64,000 nucleotides of DNA, from the NCBI GenBank assembly GCA_947167635.1, contig CAMVIT010000001.1, forward strand, positions 1-64,000, read 5' to 3'. Positions 40,981 to 49,713 of the stretch are shown piece after piece. Made by a program: the position numbers and the translations under genes. The first letter of the stretch is position 1, and every line of letters begins with the position of its first letter. Under the pieces are notes generated by a model that saw only the letters and a list, made by a program, of their open reading frames with translations, was not told where the DNA came from and did not search any database. This stretch comes from F23-D06 sp947167635. Lineage in GTDB: Bacteria; Bacteroidota; Bacteroidia; Bacteroidales; WCHB1-69.

Positions 40981-43143
40981 ATGAAATTCTTATCCAATCT
41001 TAAAAAGAGCGCGATGTTGCTTGTCGCAACAGTTTTTTGCGCCACCACTTTCGCCATCAATCCGCCGGATGAGGGCATGTGGCTTCCCATGTTTATCAAG
41101 AATTACAACTACGCACAGATGCAGAAGCTGGGCTTGCGCCTCACTGCCGAGCAGTTGTATGACATCAACAACTCTTCCCTCAAGGATGCCATTGTCCAAT
41201 TGGGTGACGGTTTCTGCACGGGTGAGATGGTCAGCCGCGACGGTCTGATGTTCACCAACCACCACTGCGGTTACTCTTCCGTGGTGGAACTCTCCAGTGT
41301 GGAGCATGACTACCTCGAGAACGGCTTCTTCGCCATGAGCCGCGAAGAGGAGTTGCCCGCCAACTTCCACGTCAACTTCTTGGAAAGAATGGAAGATGTG
41401 ACCAGCATTGTGTTGGCCGAAGTGAAAGAGGATGCTACTGAGAGCGCCCGCGAAAAAGTCATTGAAGCTGCCATCAAGAAGCTCCAAAAGGAAAACTCCA
41501 ACGACGGCCGCTACAAGGTGGTCGTGAAACCCTTCTATGAGGGCAACGAGTACTATATGTTCATTTACACCACGTATGAGGATGTGCGTTTGGTGTGTGC
41601 CCCGCCCAGTGCCATCGGCAAATTCGGCGGCGACACCGACAACTGGATGTGGCCCCGTCACACCGGCGACTTCACGGTGTTCCGCATCTACACTGCCCCT
41701 GACGGCTCCCCTGCCAAGTATGCCAAGGAGAACGTCCCGTTCCACCCCAAGCACTTCCTGCCCATCAGCATCAAGGGTTATCAACCCGGCGACTACACGA
41801 TGATATGGGGCTATCCCGGTTCCACCCAGCGCTTCATGACCTCCTACGAGGTGCAGAACGCCATCAACGTGAACGATCCGGCCATCTATGAGCCCCTTGA
41901 CATCATCCTGCCCGTCATCAACGACCATATGAACGCCGATGCCGCCGTGCGTCTCCAATATGCCGACGACTATGCCGGACTGGCCAATTATTGGAAAAAC
42001 CAGCATGGCGAGGTGACCAGTTTGCAGAACCTCCGCGTGGTGGAGAAAAAACAGCAACAGGAGAAAGAGCTCACCCAATGGATCAATGCCAGCACCGAGC
42101 GTCAGAAAAAGTATGGCAATTGCCTTAACGACATCAAGAAAGCGGTGGAGGGCATCAATGGTGACGCTTACAAGGCCATGACCAATGCCAACCTTTGCCT
42201 CAGCTCCTCCGCAACCCTGCTCACCGGCTGGCGTACCCGTAATGCGCTGTCCCTCAAGAAGGGTGAAAAGGGTTTCACCCCTGAAAAAATCGAAACGCTG
42301 ATGAAAACTTACGAGAAGAACTTGGGCAACAAGGACAAGGCCACCGAAATAGACATCATCATGGCCACCCTCAAGACCTGGGAACGCCTCCCGGTTGACA
42401 AGCGCCCCGACATCGACGGATTCCTCGCCAAGAATTTCAAGGGCAGCAAGGAAAACTTCAAGAACGCCCTTGCCAACTCTATTTTTATCTCCAAGGAGAA
42501 TTTTGAAAAGTTTGTCAAAAAACCCAACAACAAGGTGCTTGAGAAAGACCCTGTTTACCAATATCTGCAGTCTCTGTTGTCCATGATCATGGTGAACCAA
42601 CATGTGTATAGCGATGCCGAGAAGGTTGACCTGCCGCGTCGCACCTATCTGGCCGCCTTGAAGGAGATGAATGCCAATACGCCGATGTACCCTGATGCCA
42701 ACAGCACTATGCGCACCACGTATGGCACAGTGTGCGACTACTATCCTGCCGACGGTGTCCACTACAACTATTTCACCACCACCAAGGGTATCCTCGAGAA
42801 AGAGATTCCCGGCGATCCTGAGTTCGATGTGCCTGCTAAGCTCAAAGACCTCATCCTGAAGAAAGATTTCGGCCAATATGCCGACAAGGATGGCACTCTG
42901 CATGTTTGCTTCCTCTCCAACAACGATATCACCGGCGGAAACTCCGGCAGCCCGATCATGAACGGCAACGGCGAGCTCATCGGCTTGGCTTTCGACGGCA
43001 ACTGGGAAGCCCTCAGCAGCGACATTGTCTTCAACACCGAACTGCAGCGCTGCATCAACGTCGATTCCCGTTATGTGCTCTTCATCATCGACAAGTACGG
43101 TGGCCAAGGCTATCTGCTCAATGAGATGGATATCAGAAAATAA
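40981..43143 (+). CDS. S46-family dipeptidyl-peptidase, DPP7-like
   Basis: 720 residues with a signal peptide (cleavage near TFA) and the S46 body: NPPDEGMWLPMF, the catalytic His in MFTNHHCGYSSV and the catalytic Ser in TGGNSGSPIMNGNGELIG. S46 enzymes remove N-terminal dipeptides in the periplasm. The residue 18 positions after the catalytic Ser decides P1 specificity in this family (Gly in DPP7, Arg or Ser in DPP11); here it is Gly (LAFDGNWEA), which points to DPP7-like cleavage after hydrophobic P1 residues. The assignment assumes no gap between the two positions. Confidence 0.92.
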   Translation: MKFLSNLKKSAMLLVATVFCATTFAINPPDEGMWLPMFIKNYNYAQMQKLGLRLTAEQLYDINNSSLKDAIVQLGDGFCTGEMVSRDGLMFTNHHCGYSSVVELSSVEHDYLENGFFAMSREEELPANFHVNFLERMEDVTSIVLAEVKEDATESAREKVIEAAIKKLQKENSNDGRYKVVVKPFYEGNEYYMFIYTTYEDVRLVCAPPSAIGKFGGDTDNWMWPRHTGDFTVFRIYTAPDGSPAKYAKENVPFHPKHFLPISIKGYQPGDYTMIWGYPGSTQRFMTSYEVQNAINVNDPAIYEPLDIILPVINDHMNADAAVRLQYADDYAGLANYWKNQHGEVTSLQNLRVVEKKQQQEKELTQWINASTERQKKYGNCLNDIKKAVEGINGDAYKAMTNANLCLSSSATLLTGWRTRNALSLKKGEKGFTPEKIETLMKTYEKNLGNKDKATEIDIIMATLKTWERLPVDKRPDIDGFLAKNFKGSKENFKNALANSIFISKENFEKFVKKPNNKVLEKDPVYQYLQSLLSMIMVNQHVYSDAEKVDLPRRTYLAALKEMNANTPMYPDANSTMRTTYGTVCDYYPADGVHYNYFTTTKGILEKEIPGDPEFDVPAKLKDLILKKDFGQYADKDGTLHVCFLSNNDITGGNSGSPIMNGNGELIGLAFDGNWEALSSDIVFNTELQRCINVDSRYVLFIIDKYGGQGYLLNEMDIRK

Positions 43144-43168
43144 CCGATAGAGCCTGCGCTCCACCTTG

Positions 43169-43198
43169 TTGTCTGAGACAATTTTTTTCTTATTTTTG
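43169..43198 (+). promoter_or_regulatory. typA promoter, -33 and -7 boxes
   Basis: TTG at 43169-43171, 19 bases, then TATTTTTGC at 43191-43199. The ATG of typA is at 43224. Confidence 0.75.
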
Positions 43199-43223
43199 CG
43201 CCTTTTAGAATAAAAAACGCAAA

Positions 43224-45041
43224 ATGCAAGAAATTAGGAATATAGCAATCATTGCCCACGTTGATCATGGTAAAACCACCCTCGTGGACAGAATATTGTA
43301 CCAAGCGCACCTCTTCCGCGACAACCAGCAGGTGCAAGATTTGGTGCTCGACAACAACGACCTTGAAAGAGAGAGAGGCATTACCATTCTCTCCAAGAAT
43401 GTCTCCGTTCGTTACAAAGGCGTAAAGATTAATGTGATTGATACGCCGGGACATAGCGACTTTGGCGGCGAGGTGGAGCGTGTGCTCAATATGGCCGATG
43501 GCGTCCTCTTAGTGGTGGATGCCTTTGAAGGCCCTATGCCGCAGACCCGTTTTGTCACCCAAAAGGCCATCGAACTTGGCCTCAAGCCCATTGTGGTCAT
43601 CAACAAGGTTGATAAGCCCAACTGCCAGCCCGACTTGGCACAGGAGGCTGTCTTCGAGCTGATGTTCAACCTTGGGGCTTCCGACGAGCAACTCGATTTT
43701 CCCACTGTCTATGGTTCCGCCAAGCAAGGCTGGATGGGTCCTGACTGGAACACACCCACCAACGATATCTCCTACCTGCTCGACACTATCGTGAAACACA
43801 TCCCCGCTCCTCATCCGGAAGAGGGTAATTTGCAGATGATGATTTCCTCCCTCGACTTCTCCTCATACGTGGGGCGTATTGCCGTGGGACGTGTCAAGCG
43901 CGGTTCCATTTCGTGGGGCCAGAACGTCTCCCTTGTCAAACGCGACGGCACCGTGCAGCGCTCCAAGGTCAAGGAACTCTATGTGTTCGAAGGTTTGGGC
44001 AAAGAGAAAATCAAGACCCCTGTGGAAGCTGGCGAGATTTGTGCCGTGTTGGGTCTCGACGACTTCGAGATCGGCGACACTGTAGCCGACTTCGAGAATC
44101 CTGAACAACTGACACCCATCAAGGTCGATGAGCCGACCATGAGCATGTTGTTCACCATTAACAATTCCCCATTCTTTGGGAAGGAGGGAAAGTATGTGAC
44201 CTCAAGACACTTGCGCGACCGCCTTTTTGCGGAATTGGAGAAAAACCTCGCTTTGCGCATTGAGGAGACTGACTCTCCGGACCGTCTTAACGTCTATGGT
44301 CGCGGCATTTTACACCTCTCCATCCTCATTGAGACCATGCGCCGCGAGGGTTATGAGCTTCAGGTCGGTCAGCCACAGGTCATCATCAAGGAGATTGACG
44401 GCCAGAAGTGTGAACCTATTGAACAATTGTTGGTGCTGGTGCCGGAGGAGATGTCCTCCCGCGTCATCGACTATGTGTCGCGCCGCAAGGGCGAACTGAT
44501 ATCAATGGACACGCTCAACGACCGGGTACACTTGAACTTCAACATCCCGTCGCGTGGCCTCATCGGGTTGACCAACCAGCTGTTGACGGCCACCGAAGGA
44601 GAAGCCATCATCTCCCATCGCTTCACAGGTTTTGAGCCGTGGAAGGGCGACATTCCCGGTCGCCATGCCGGTTCCCTTATCGCCATGGAGACGGGGCAGG
44701 CATACGCCTATTCCCTCAACAAGTTGCAGGACCGCGGTCGCTTCTTCATCGAACCCGGCGACCCCGTCTATGCAGGTCAGGTTATCGGCGAGCATATCCG
44801 TCAGGGCGATTTGGTCATCAACGTCTGCAAGTCGAAGAAACTCTCCAACATGCGTGCTGCCGGTTCCGATGAGAAACTGGTGCTGGCTCCGGCCATCAAG
44901 TATTCGTTGGAACAATACATGGAGTTCATCGCCAAGGACGAATATCTGGAGGTGACCCCGCTGTCGCTGCGTGTGCGCAAGATATTGTTGGATGAAATAG
45001 AACGCAAGCGTGCCGCACAACGCGCATCTGATACGCTATAA
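43224..45041 (+). CDS. typA: Ribosome-associated GTPase TypA/BipA
   Basis: 605 residues of a translation-factor GTPase. G-domain motifs are AHVDHGKTTLVDRIL (G1), RGITILSKN (G2), DTPGHSDFGGEVERVLNMAD (G3) and VVINKVDKPN (G4). The C-terminal BipA-specific domain follows (RGLIGLTNQLLTATEGEAI, QDRGRFFIEPGDPVYAGQVI). BipA binds the ribosome in place of EF-G and helps assembly and stress adaptation. It has its own promoter and heads a plus-strand run into a methyltransferase, folB and aroB. Confidence 0.95.
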   Translation: MQEIRNIAIIAHVDHGKTTLVDRILYQAHLFRDNQQVQDLVLDNNDLERERGITILSKNVSVRYKGVKINVIDTPGHSDFGGEVERVLNMADGVLLVVDAFEGPMPQTRFVTQKAIELGLKPIVVINKVDKPNCQPDLAQEAVFELMFNLGASDEQLDFPTVYGSAKQGWMGPDWNTPTNDISYLLDTIVKHIPAPHPEEGNLQMMISSLDFSSYVGRIAVGRVKRGSISWGQNVSLVKRDGTVQRSKVKELYVFEGLGKEKIKTPVEAGEICAVLGLDDFEIGDTVADFENPEQLTPIKVDEPTMSMLFTINNSPFFGKEGKYVTSRHLRDRLFAELEKNLALRIEETDSPDRLNVYGRGILHLSILIETMRREGYELQVGQPQVIIKEIDGQKCEPIEQLLVLVPEEMSSRVIDYVSRRKGELISMDTLNDRVHLNFNIPSRGLIGLTNQLLTATEGEAIISHRFTGFEPWKGDIPGRHAGSLIAMETGQAYAYSLNKLQDRGRFFIEPGDPVYAGQVIGEHIRQGDLVINVCKSKKLSNMRAAGSDEKLVLAPAIKYSLEQYMEFIAKDEYLEVTPLSLRVRKILLDEIERKRAAQRASDTL

Positions 45042-45049
45042 AACGATTT

Positions 45050-45865
45050 ATGCAAAAGGAGGAGTTCTATCAGCATTTGTGTGAGGAATTGCGACAATAC
45101 AGATCGCTATATCCTTATTATAAGTTGGTGGACGGGAGTGTTTCCCAGCAGCAGTATCGCAAGGCTTACTTTTTGCAAAGACTGGAATATATTGACAATC
45201 ATATAGATATGTCAAAAAGTCCCATTATTTGGGATTGTGGATGCGGCTACGGATCCACCGGTCTCTATTTTGCCATGAACGGAGTGCCTTCGTATGGCAC
45301 CACCATCGAGTTCTATGCCGATGAAATCGAGAAACGCAAGCATTTTTGGAAACAATTTGGTGATTCGAGCCTCTTTACCTACGAATATGCCAATGTTTTC
45401 GACCAAAACATTCCTGAGGAGAAATACGACTATATCATTTTGCAAGATACCCTGCATCATATTGAGCCTTTGGACGATGGATTGCGCATTTTTTACAAGG
45501 CTTTGAAAAAAGGTGGAAAATTGGTGTTGATTGAAGAAAATGGCGGTTGTTTGGTCAAGCGTGCGATGCTTTTTCTGCGGCGCGGCAACAAGCGAGTGAT
45601 TTCTGTCTATGACGACGTGTTGAAGAAAAACGTGTTGATGGGTAATGAAAATGTCCGTACCGAGGCACAGTGGCGGGAGGCGTTTGCCCGCACCGGTTTT
45701 GTGTTGGAAGAGGATTCCGTCCAATATATCCGCAGATGCTATCCGTGGCGTTTCAATGCGCACAATATGCTACAAATTATTGATTTAGAACAATACAAGA
45801 GTAAAAACAAGAAACTGTGTCACTATGCCTTTTTCGGGCTGAACATGGTTTTTACCAAACAATAA
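45050..45865 (+). CDS. Class I SAM-dependent methyltransferase
   Basis: 271 residues. The SAM-binding motif I is IIWDCGCGYGSTGLYFAMNG and the post-motif acidic residue is in YGTTIEFYADEIEKRK; motif IV-like YDYIILQDTLHHIEPLDDGL follows. The N-terminal 60 residues (LRQYRSLYPYYKLVDGSVSQ) form a cap. The substrate is unknown: the fold is shared by small-molecule and lipid methyltransferases. It follows typA by 8 bp and precedes folB by 4 bp. Confidence 0.8.
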   Translation: MQKEEFYQHLCEELRQYRSLYPYYKLVDGSVSQQQYRKAYFLQRLEYIDNHIDMSKSPIIWDCGCGYGSTGLYFAMNGVPSYGTTIEFYADEIEKRKHFWKQFGDSSLFTYEYANVFDQNIPEEKYDYIILQDTLHHIEPLDDGLRIFYKALKKGGKLVLIEENGGCLVKRAMLFLRRGNKRVISVYDDVLKKNVLMGNENVRTEAQWREAFARTGFVLEEDSVQYIRRCYPWRFNAHNMLQIIDLEQYKSKNKKLCHYAFFGLNMVFTKQ

Positions 45866-45869
45866 TCCA

Positions 45870-46223
45870 ATGAACACGACCATTCATCTTGCCGACATGC
45901 AGTTTTATAGTCATCATGGCTGTTTCAAGGAGGAACGCATCATTGGGACACGATTTTCCGTTGACCTTTGGCTTACTTACAATGCATCGTGTGCCGCCGT
46001 TACCGACGATGTGAACGACTCGGTGAACTATGCGCTGGTCTATCAGACGGTGCAACGTGTGATGGACGAGCCATCGCACCTGTTGGAGCATGTGGCGCGC
46101 CGCATGATTGAGGCCGTGAAGAGCGACTTTCCTGCTGTTGAGAGCGTGAAAGCCAAGATTTGCAAACTCAATCCGCCGTTGGGTGGCCAGATGAGTCATG
46201 TGTCGGTGGAAATGGAGGGATAG
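45870..46223 (+). CDS. folB: Dihydroneopterin aldolase
   Basis: FolB splits 7,8-dihydroneopterin to 6-hydroxymethyl-dihydropterin and glycolaldehyde in folate synthesis. The 117-residue length is typical, with the N-terminal FYSHHGCFKEERIIGTRFSV (Tyr/His substrate region), a conserved NYALVYQTVQRVMDEPSHLLEH-like helix with Glu, and the Lys-Pro ending AKICKLNPPLGG. It sits between the methyltransferase and aroB in a tight run, two bases before the aroB ATG. Confidence 0.9.
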   Translation: MNTTIHLADMQFYSHHGCFKEERIIGTRFSVDLWLTYNASCAAVTDDVNDSVNYALVYQTVQRVMDEPSHLLEHVARRMIEAVKSDFPAVESVKAKICKLNPPLGGQMSHVSVEMEG

Positions 46224-46225
46224 CC

Positions 46226-47239
46226 ATGAGCGAGCTCGTTTCCGAATTGCGGCAACAGCTGCGGGCGCGTTCGGTGCGCAAGTTAGTCGTTGTTGCGGAT
46301 GCGACGGTGTCAGCGCTTTATCCGCACTATTGGGATGAGTTTTCTCCGGAATTTTCCACAATGCTCTTAGAAGTGCCTGCGGGCGAGGCTTCCAAGTCAA
46401 TTGTGCAGGCTGGGCGACTGTGGCAGCAACTGTTGGACGCGCAATGCGATCGGCAAGTCTTCATCCTCAACTTCGGCGGCGGCATGATTTGCGACCTCGG
46501 CGGTTTTGTGGCAGCCACCTACAAGCGCGGTGTGCGCTTCGCCAACTGTCCCACCACCTTGTTGGCCATGATTGACGCGGCTGTCGGGGGCAAGAACGGC
46601 GTCAACATGCAGCATGTCAAAAACTGTATCGGCACATTCAGCCAGCCCGAGTTCGAAATGCCCTGCGATTTGTCGTTCTTGCTAACATTGCCGGAGGAGG
46701 AACTGCTCAGTGGCTTTGGCGAAATGATCAAATATGCCATCATGGATGCGCCATCCCTTTTCGGCGAGTTGGAGGCGATAGGGCATCTGACCCCGAAGGA
46801 TATCCAACCCGGATGGATCGACACATGTGTTTCCATCAAACATGAGTATGTAAAAAGGGATCCGTACGACCGGCACGAGCGACATGTTCTCAACTTGGGG
46901 CACACTTGCGGACATGCTCTCGAAAGTCTGTTCGCCGAGGAGGGCAGGCCTGTTGCGCATGGCGAGGCCGTGGCGCTGGGTCTGTTCTACGAGAGTCGGT
47001 TGATGGCACAGATTGGGAATTGCCCGAAGGAGGTCGCAGACCGTATCGAGCGCTTGGTGCGTCGCCATTACCGTGTCCCCGCGTTTGCCGGGAATGAGGT
47101 GCGGCGGTTAGTGGACTTTATGCTACAGGACAAGAAGAACGAGCGGGGCCGCATCAATTTCGTCAAATTGTGCGGTATCGGGCAGGTTTCTCCCGATTGC
47201 AGTGTGGAACCGGATTTGTGCAACGGTATTTTCCGATGA
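46226..47239 (+). CDS. aroB: 3-dehydroquinate synthase
   Basis: Second enzyme of the shikimate pathway, turning DAHP into 3-dehydroquinate with NAD and Zn. The protein (337 residues) carries NFGGGMICDLGGFVAATYKR, CPTTLLAMIDAAVGGKNGVN, SGFGEMIKYAIM and the zinc ligand region NLGHTCGHALES with HGEAVALGL. The ATG at 46226 (MSELVSELRQQL) is chosen because an upstream in-frame codon at 46160 lies inside folB. It converges on amn; the 50-bp gap holds a weak hairpin (CAGATAACC/GGTTGTCTG) but no T tract. Confidence 0.95.
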   Translation: MSELVSELRQQLRARSVRKLVVVADATVSALYPHYWDEFSPEFSTMLLEVPAGEASKSIVQAGRLWQQLLDAQCDRQVFILNFGGGMICDLGGFVAATYKRGVRFANCPTTLLAMIDAAVGGKNGVNMQHVKNCIGTFSQPEFEMPCDLSFLLTLPEEELLSGFGEMIKYAIMDAPSLFGELEAIGHLTPKDIQPGWIDTCVSIKHEYVKRDPYDRHERHVLNLGHTCGHALESLFAEEGRPVAHGEAVALGLFYESRLMAQIGNCPKEVADRIERLVRRHYRVPAFAGNEVRRLVDFMLQDKKNERGRINFVKLCGIGQVSPDCSVEPDLCNGIFR

Positions 47240-47289
47240 TGCGATTCAGATAACCGTGAAAATCCATCATTATGGTTGTCTGACGGGTC

Positions 47290-48075
47290 TTATTCGTAAT
47301 AGTCGAATTTCAGGTGTTTCACCGTAATTCCCTTGTTGATGAGTTGTTTCAGGGAGTCGATGCCGATTTGGAGATGGCGCAGACTATAGTTGGCGCTCAC
47401 CATTTTGTCGGACTTTTCCGTTTTGATGCCGTCGGGCAGCATCGGCTGGTCGGAGATGAGCAACAGGGCCCCCGTGGGGATGCGGTTGAAGAAGCCGACG
47501 GAGAAGAGGGTGGCCGTTTCCATGTCAACAGCTGTGGCGCGGATGCGGCGGAGGTAATCCTTGAACTCCTCGTCGTGCTCCCAAACGCGGCGGTTGGTGG
47601 TATAGACCGTGCCCGTCCAGTAGTCCAGGCCGTAGTCGCGGATGGTGGTGGAGATGGCCTTTTCCATGTTGAAGGCCGGCAGTGCGGGCACCTCTTCGGG
47701 GAAGTAGTCGCGCGAGGTTCCCTCGCCCCGGATGCCGGCGATGGGCAACAGAAGCTCGCCTAAGCCGATGTAGGATTTCAAGCTGCCGCACTTGCCGAGG
47801 AATAGCACGGCCTTGGGTTTCACCGCCGTGAGCAAGTCCATGATGGTCGCGGCATTGGCACTGCCCATCGTGAAGTTGATGATGGTGATTTCGTCTTTTG
47901 TGGCCGAACGCATCGGCTTGCCCTCACCGTGGACCTCCACGCCCATCAACTCTGCAAAATTATGTACATAATCTTCAAAATTGGTCAGCAGGATGTAGCG
48001 TCCGAACTCGTCCAACTGCATGCCTGTGTAGCGGGGCAGCCAATTTTGCACGATTTCCTCTTTGGTTTTCAACAT
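47290..48075 (-). CDS. amn: AMP nucleosidase (Bacteroidota type)
   Basis: About 261 residues of the phosphorylase/nucleosidase fold, beginning MLKTKEEIVQNWLPRYTG, with INFTMGSANAATIMDLL, FLGKCGSLKSYIGLGE, RATAVDMETATLFSVGFF (the catalytic Glu region) and LISDQPM. The family cleaves AMP to adenine and ribose-5-phosphate and is shorter than the E. coli Amn. The start is the ATG at 48075 because the promoter -7 box lies at 48097-48104 and so excludes the upstream codon at 48099. An adenosine kinase at 30201-31172 could supply AMP. Confidence 0.88.
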   Translation of the reverse strand: MLKTKEEIVQNWLPRYTGMQLDEFGRYILLTNFEDYVHNFAELMGVEVHGEGKPMRSATKDEITIINFTMGSANAATIMDLLTAVKPKAVLFLGKCGSLKSYIGLGELLLPIAGIRGEGTSRDYFPEEVPALPAFNMEKAISTTIRDYGLDYWTGTVYTTNRRVWEHDEEFKDYLRRIRATAVDMETATLFSVGFFNRIPTGALLLISDQPMLPDGIKTEKSDKMVSANYSLRHLQIGIDSLKQLINKGITVKHLKFDYYE

Positions 48076-48096
48076 AGCTTTGGATTTAAAAGTGTG

Positions 48097-48104
48097 CAAA
48101 GATA
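48097..48104 (-). promoter_or_regulatory. amn promoter -7 box
   Basis: TATCTTTGC on the minus strand, 21 bases before the amn ATG; a TTG lies 22 bases further upstream (48129-48127). Confidence 0.65.
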
Positions 48105-48157
48105 CAAAAAATCATTTTCCTTTTCCCAAAACCTGCGTTTGTCAATTTTATTGGTGG

Positions 48158-48550
48158 TTATATACCTGATGGCACCAGACCTGCATGAGCAGGTCTCTAA
48201 GCAACGCATTTTTCTAACGCCTCCCTTTCGCGGCGCGGGAGAAGGTTGAGACGAGGTTGTGCGTTGCTCGCCGCGAAACGGGTGTGGGGTTCGACGAGCC
48301 TGCGTGAGGGATTGAAGCGGAAATGATTTTGGCGGGAATGCGTTTTCTGGCGAGACGGAGGTTCCGCTTGACGCTTCGCGTCTCTCGGAATGGTGGTGGT
48401 GTCTAAGCCAAAATCATTGCAGCGGAAAGCCCGACGGCGCGGCGGCATTTGATGGTGTGTGCAAATGTGACATAATTACCGTCGCCGCGCCGGCACGCCC
48501 AAATCAAAAAAAGGATGCAAAATCCCTGATTTGTGCCATCAGGTATATAA
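48158..48550. mobile_element. Candidate MITE: 393-bp noncoding element with perfect 18-bp terminal inverted repeats (repeat copy B)
   Basis: The left end TTATATACCTGATGGCAC (48158-48175) and the right end GTGCCATCAGGTATATAA (48533-48550) are exact reverse complements. Inside, 48228-48550 is the second copy of the 323-bp structured repeat also present at 27182-27504. After the left terminus comes an 8-bp hairpin AGACCTGC-ATGA-GCAGGTCT (48177-48196). Internal inverted pairs AATGATTTTGGC/GCCAAAATCATT and a CGGCGCGGCG pair are conserved. There is no transposase, and the one small minus-strand reading frame (48197-48448) shares only its first part with copy A because of a one-base indel. No clear target-site duplication was found. 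The element fills the gap between amn and the polysaccharide operon. Confidence 0.72.
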
Positions 48551-48558
48551 TTCCCGTT

Positions 48559-49713
48559 TTATAATATGTAATCGTTTATTTCTTCCAAAAAGCGGATCAC
48601 TTTGTCCGGATTCTTTTCATCAGTGGGCAAATTGAGCATCTGCGATGCTTTTTCAACGGCTATGGGGTATTTGTCGCCTTGCAGATTCCATTGCTCCCAG
48701 TGCTCGCAGACAGGGTGGATGGGGCTGCAAAACCATTCGCCAAGCGGTATGTGCTGTTTCTCGGCCATTTCCAACACTTTTTCCCTTTGGGACACCAATA
48801 GGGGAAATTTCAAAAAAGAGTGGTCGTCAAAAAGTGCGGGGTTTACAGCGGTTTTGCCGTGTTGCCGGAGGTAGTCGTTGTAAATACGGGCATTGTTTTT
48901 CCGAAGAGCCATGGCATTGCCAAGATGCTGCAGGTTTTGCAGCCCTTTTTTCATTTGTGTGGGCGACAGGGCTTTGAAATAGTGATCGGGCATGAGGGTG
49001 GAGATCAGTTCGGCACCGCCGGAAGAACCTTGGACGAGGTTGTGCCGGCTCAGCCACCGGTAAAGGCGTATCATCCACCAGTAACGTTTTTCGGTGAGTA
49101 TTTTTTCACGCACGAAATAGAGCATGGATAAAGAGAGGGCGTCTTTTCGGGTGGCCGGTTCCATCTGGCTGTTGACGGCTGCAATTTTCGATGCCAGTTC
49201 CGGATTCTGCACCCAGGCGAATCCACCCACACCAGTGCTGAAAGGCTTGTTCCATTGGGTGGAATAAAAGGCTGCATCGCAGTAGCTGCCGTTCGGTTTG
49301 CCATGGTAGCTGCCACCAAACCCGTGGGTGCAGTCCTCTATGGTGTAGATCCGCCGGCTGTGTGCCAAAGCTTGTATCTGTTCCACGTTGGATGACAAAC
49401 CGAACGTGTTTTGGCAAATGATCACCTTGGTCCGCTCCGTGATGGCTTGTTGCAGACACTGCAGGTCGGCATTGTAAGTGACGGGATCGATGTCAACATA
49501 AATGGGGGTCGCCCCCAAATATTTGATGGCGTTGGGTACCACCACGCAGGTGAAGGCAGGTATGACAACTTCATCGCCCTGATGCACATCCATAGCTTTC
49601 AAGATGGCATAGAGCGCGACCCTGCCCTTGTAATACAGGTGAATATGATCGGGCGAAGTGTGCAAATACGCCGCGATGGATGTTTTATACTGATGCTCTA
49701 TGTCACGTTTCAT
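48559..49713 (-). CDS. DegT/DnrJ/EryC1/StrS-family PLP aminotransferase
   Basis: 384 residues of a type I fold PLP enzyme, last gene of the polysaccharide operon. Motifs are GDEVVIPAFTCVVVPNAIKY, the IEDCTHGFGG strand that holds the PLP Asp, and the lysine region FYSTQWNKPFSTGVGGFAWV, where Lys forms the Schiff base. Such enzymes transaminate keto-sugar nucleotides, giving amino sugars for surface glycans. The ATG at 49713 overlaps the glycosyltransferase stop by four bases (ATGA), which fixes the start. Substrate unknown. Confidence 0.85.
   Translation of the reverse strand: MKRDIEHQYKTSIAAYLHTSPDHIHLYYKGRVALYAILKAMDVHQGDEVVIPAFTCVVVPNAIKYLGATPIYVDIDPVTYNADLQCLQQAITERTKVIICQNTFGLSSNVEQIQALAHSRRIYTIEDCTHGFGGSYHGKPNGSYCDAAFYSTQWNKPFSTGVGGFAWVQNPELASKIAAVNSQMEPATRKDALSLSMLYFVREKILTEKRYWWMIRLYRWLSRHNLVQGSSGGAELISTLMPDHYFKALSPTQMKKGLQNLQHLGNAMALRKNNARIYNDYLRQHGKTAVNPALFDDHSFLKFPLLVSQREKVLEMAEKQHIPLGEWFCSPIHPVCEHWEQWNLQGDKYPIAVEKASQMLNLPTDEKNPDKVIRFLEEINDYIL

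Noticed and set aside
40990..43164. 724-codon open frame on the minus strand, antisense to the S46 peptidase
   Set aside because: Shadow of a complete peptidase gene whose catalytic motifs and signal peptide are on the plus strand.
47240..47289. Hairpin CAGATAACC/GGTTGTCTG between aroB and amn as a bidirectional terminator
   Set aside because: The loop is 18 bases long and there is no T tract on either side, so it was not listed as a terminator.
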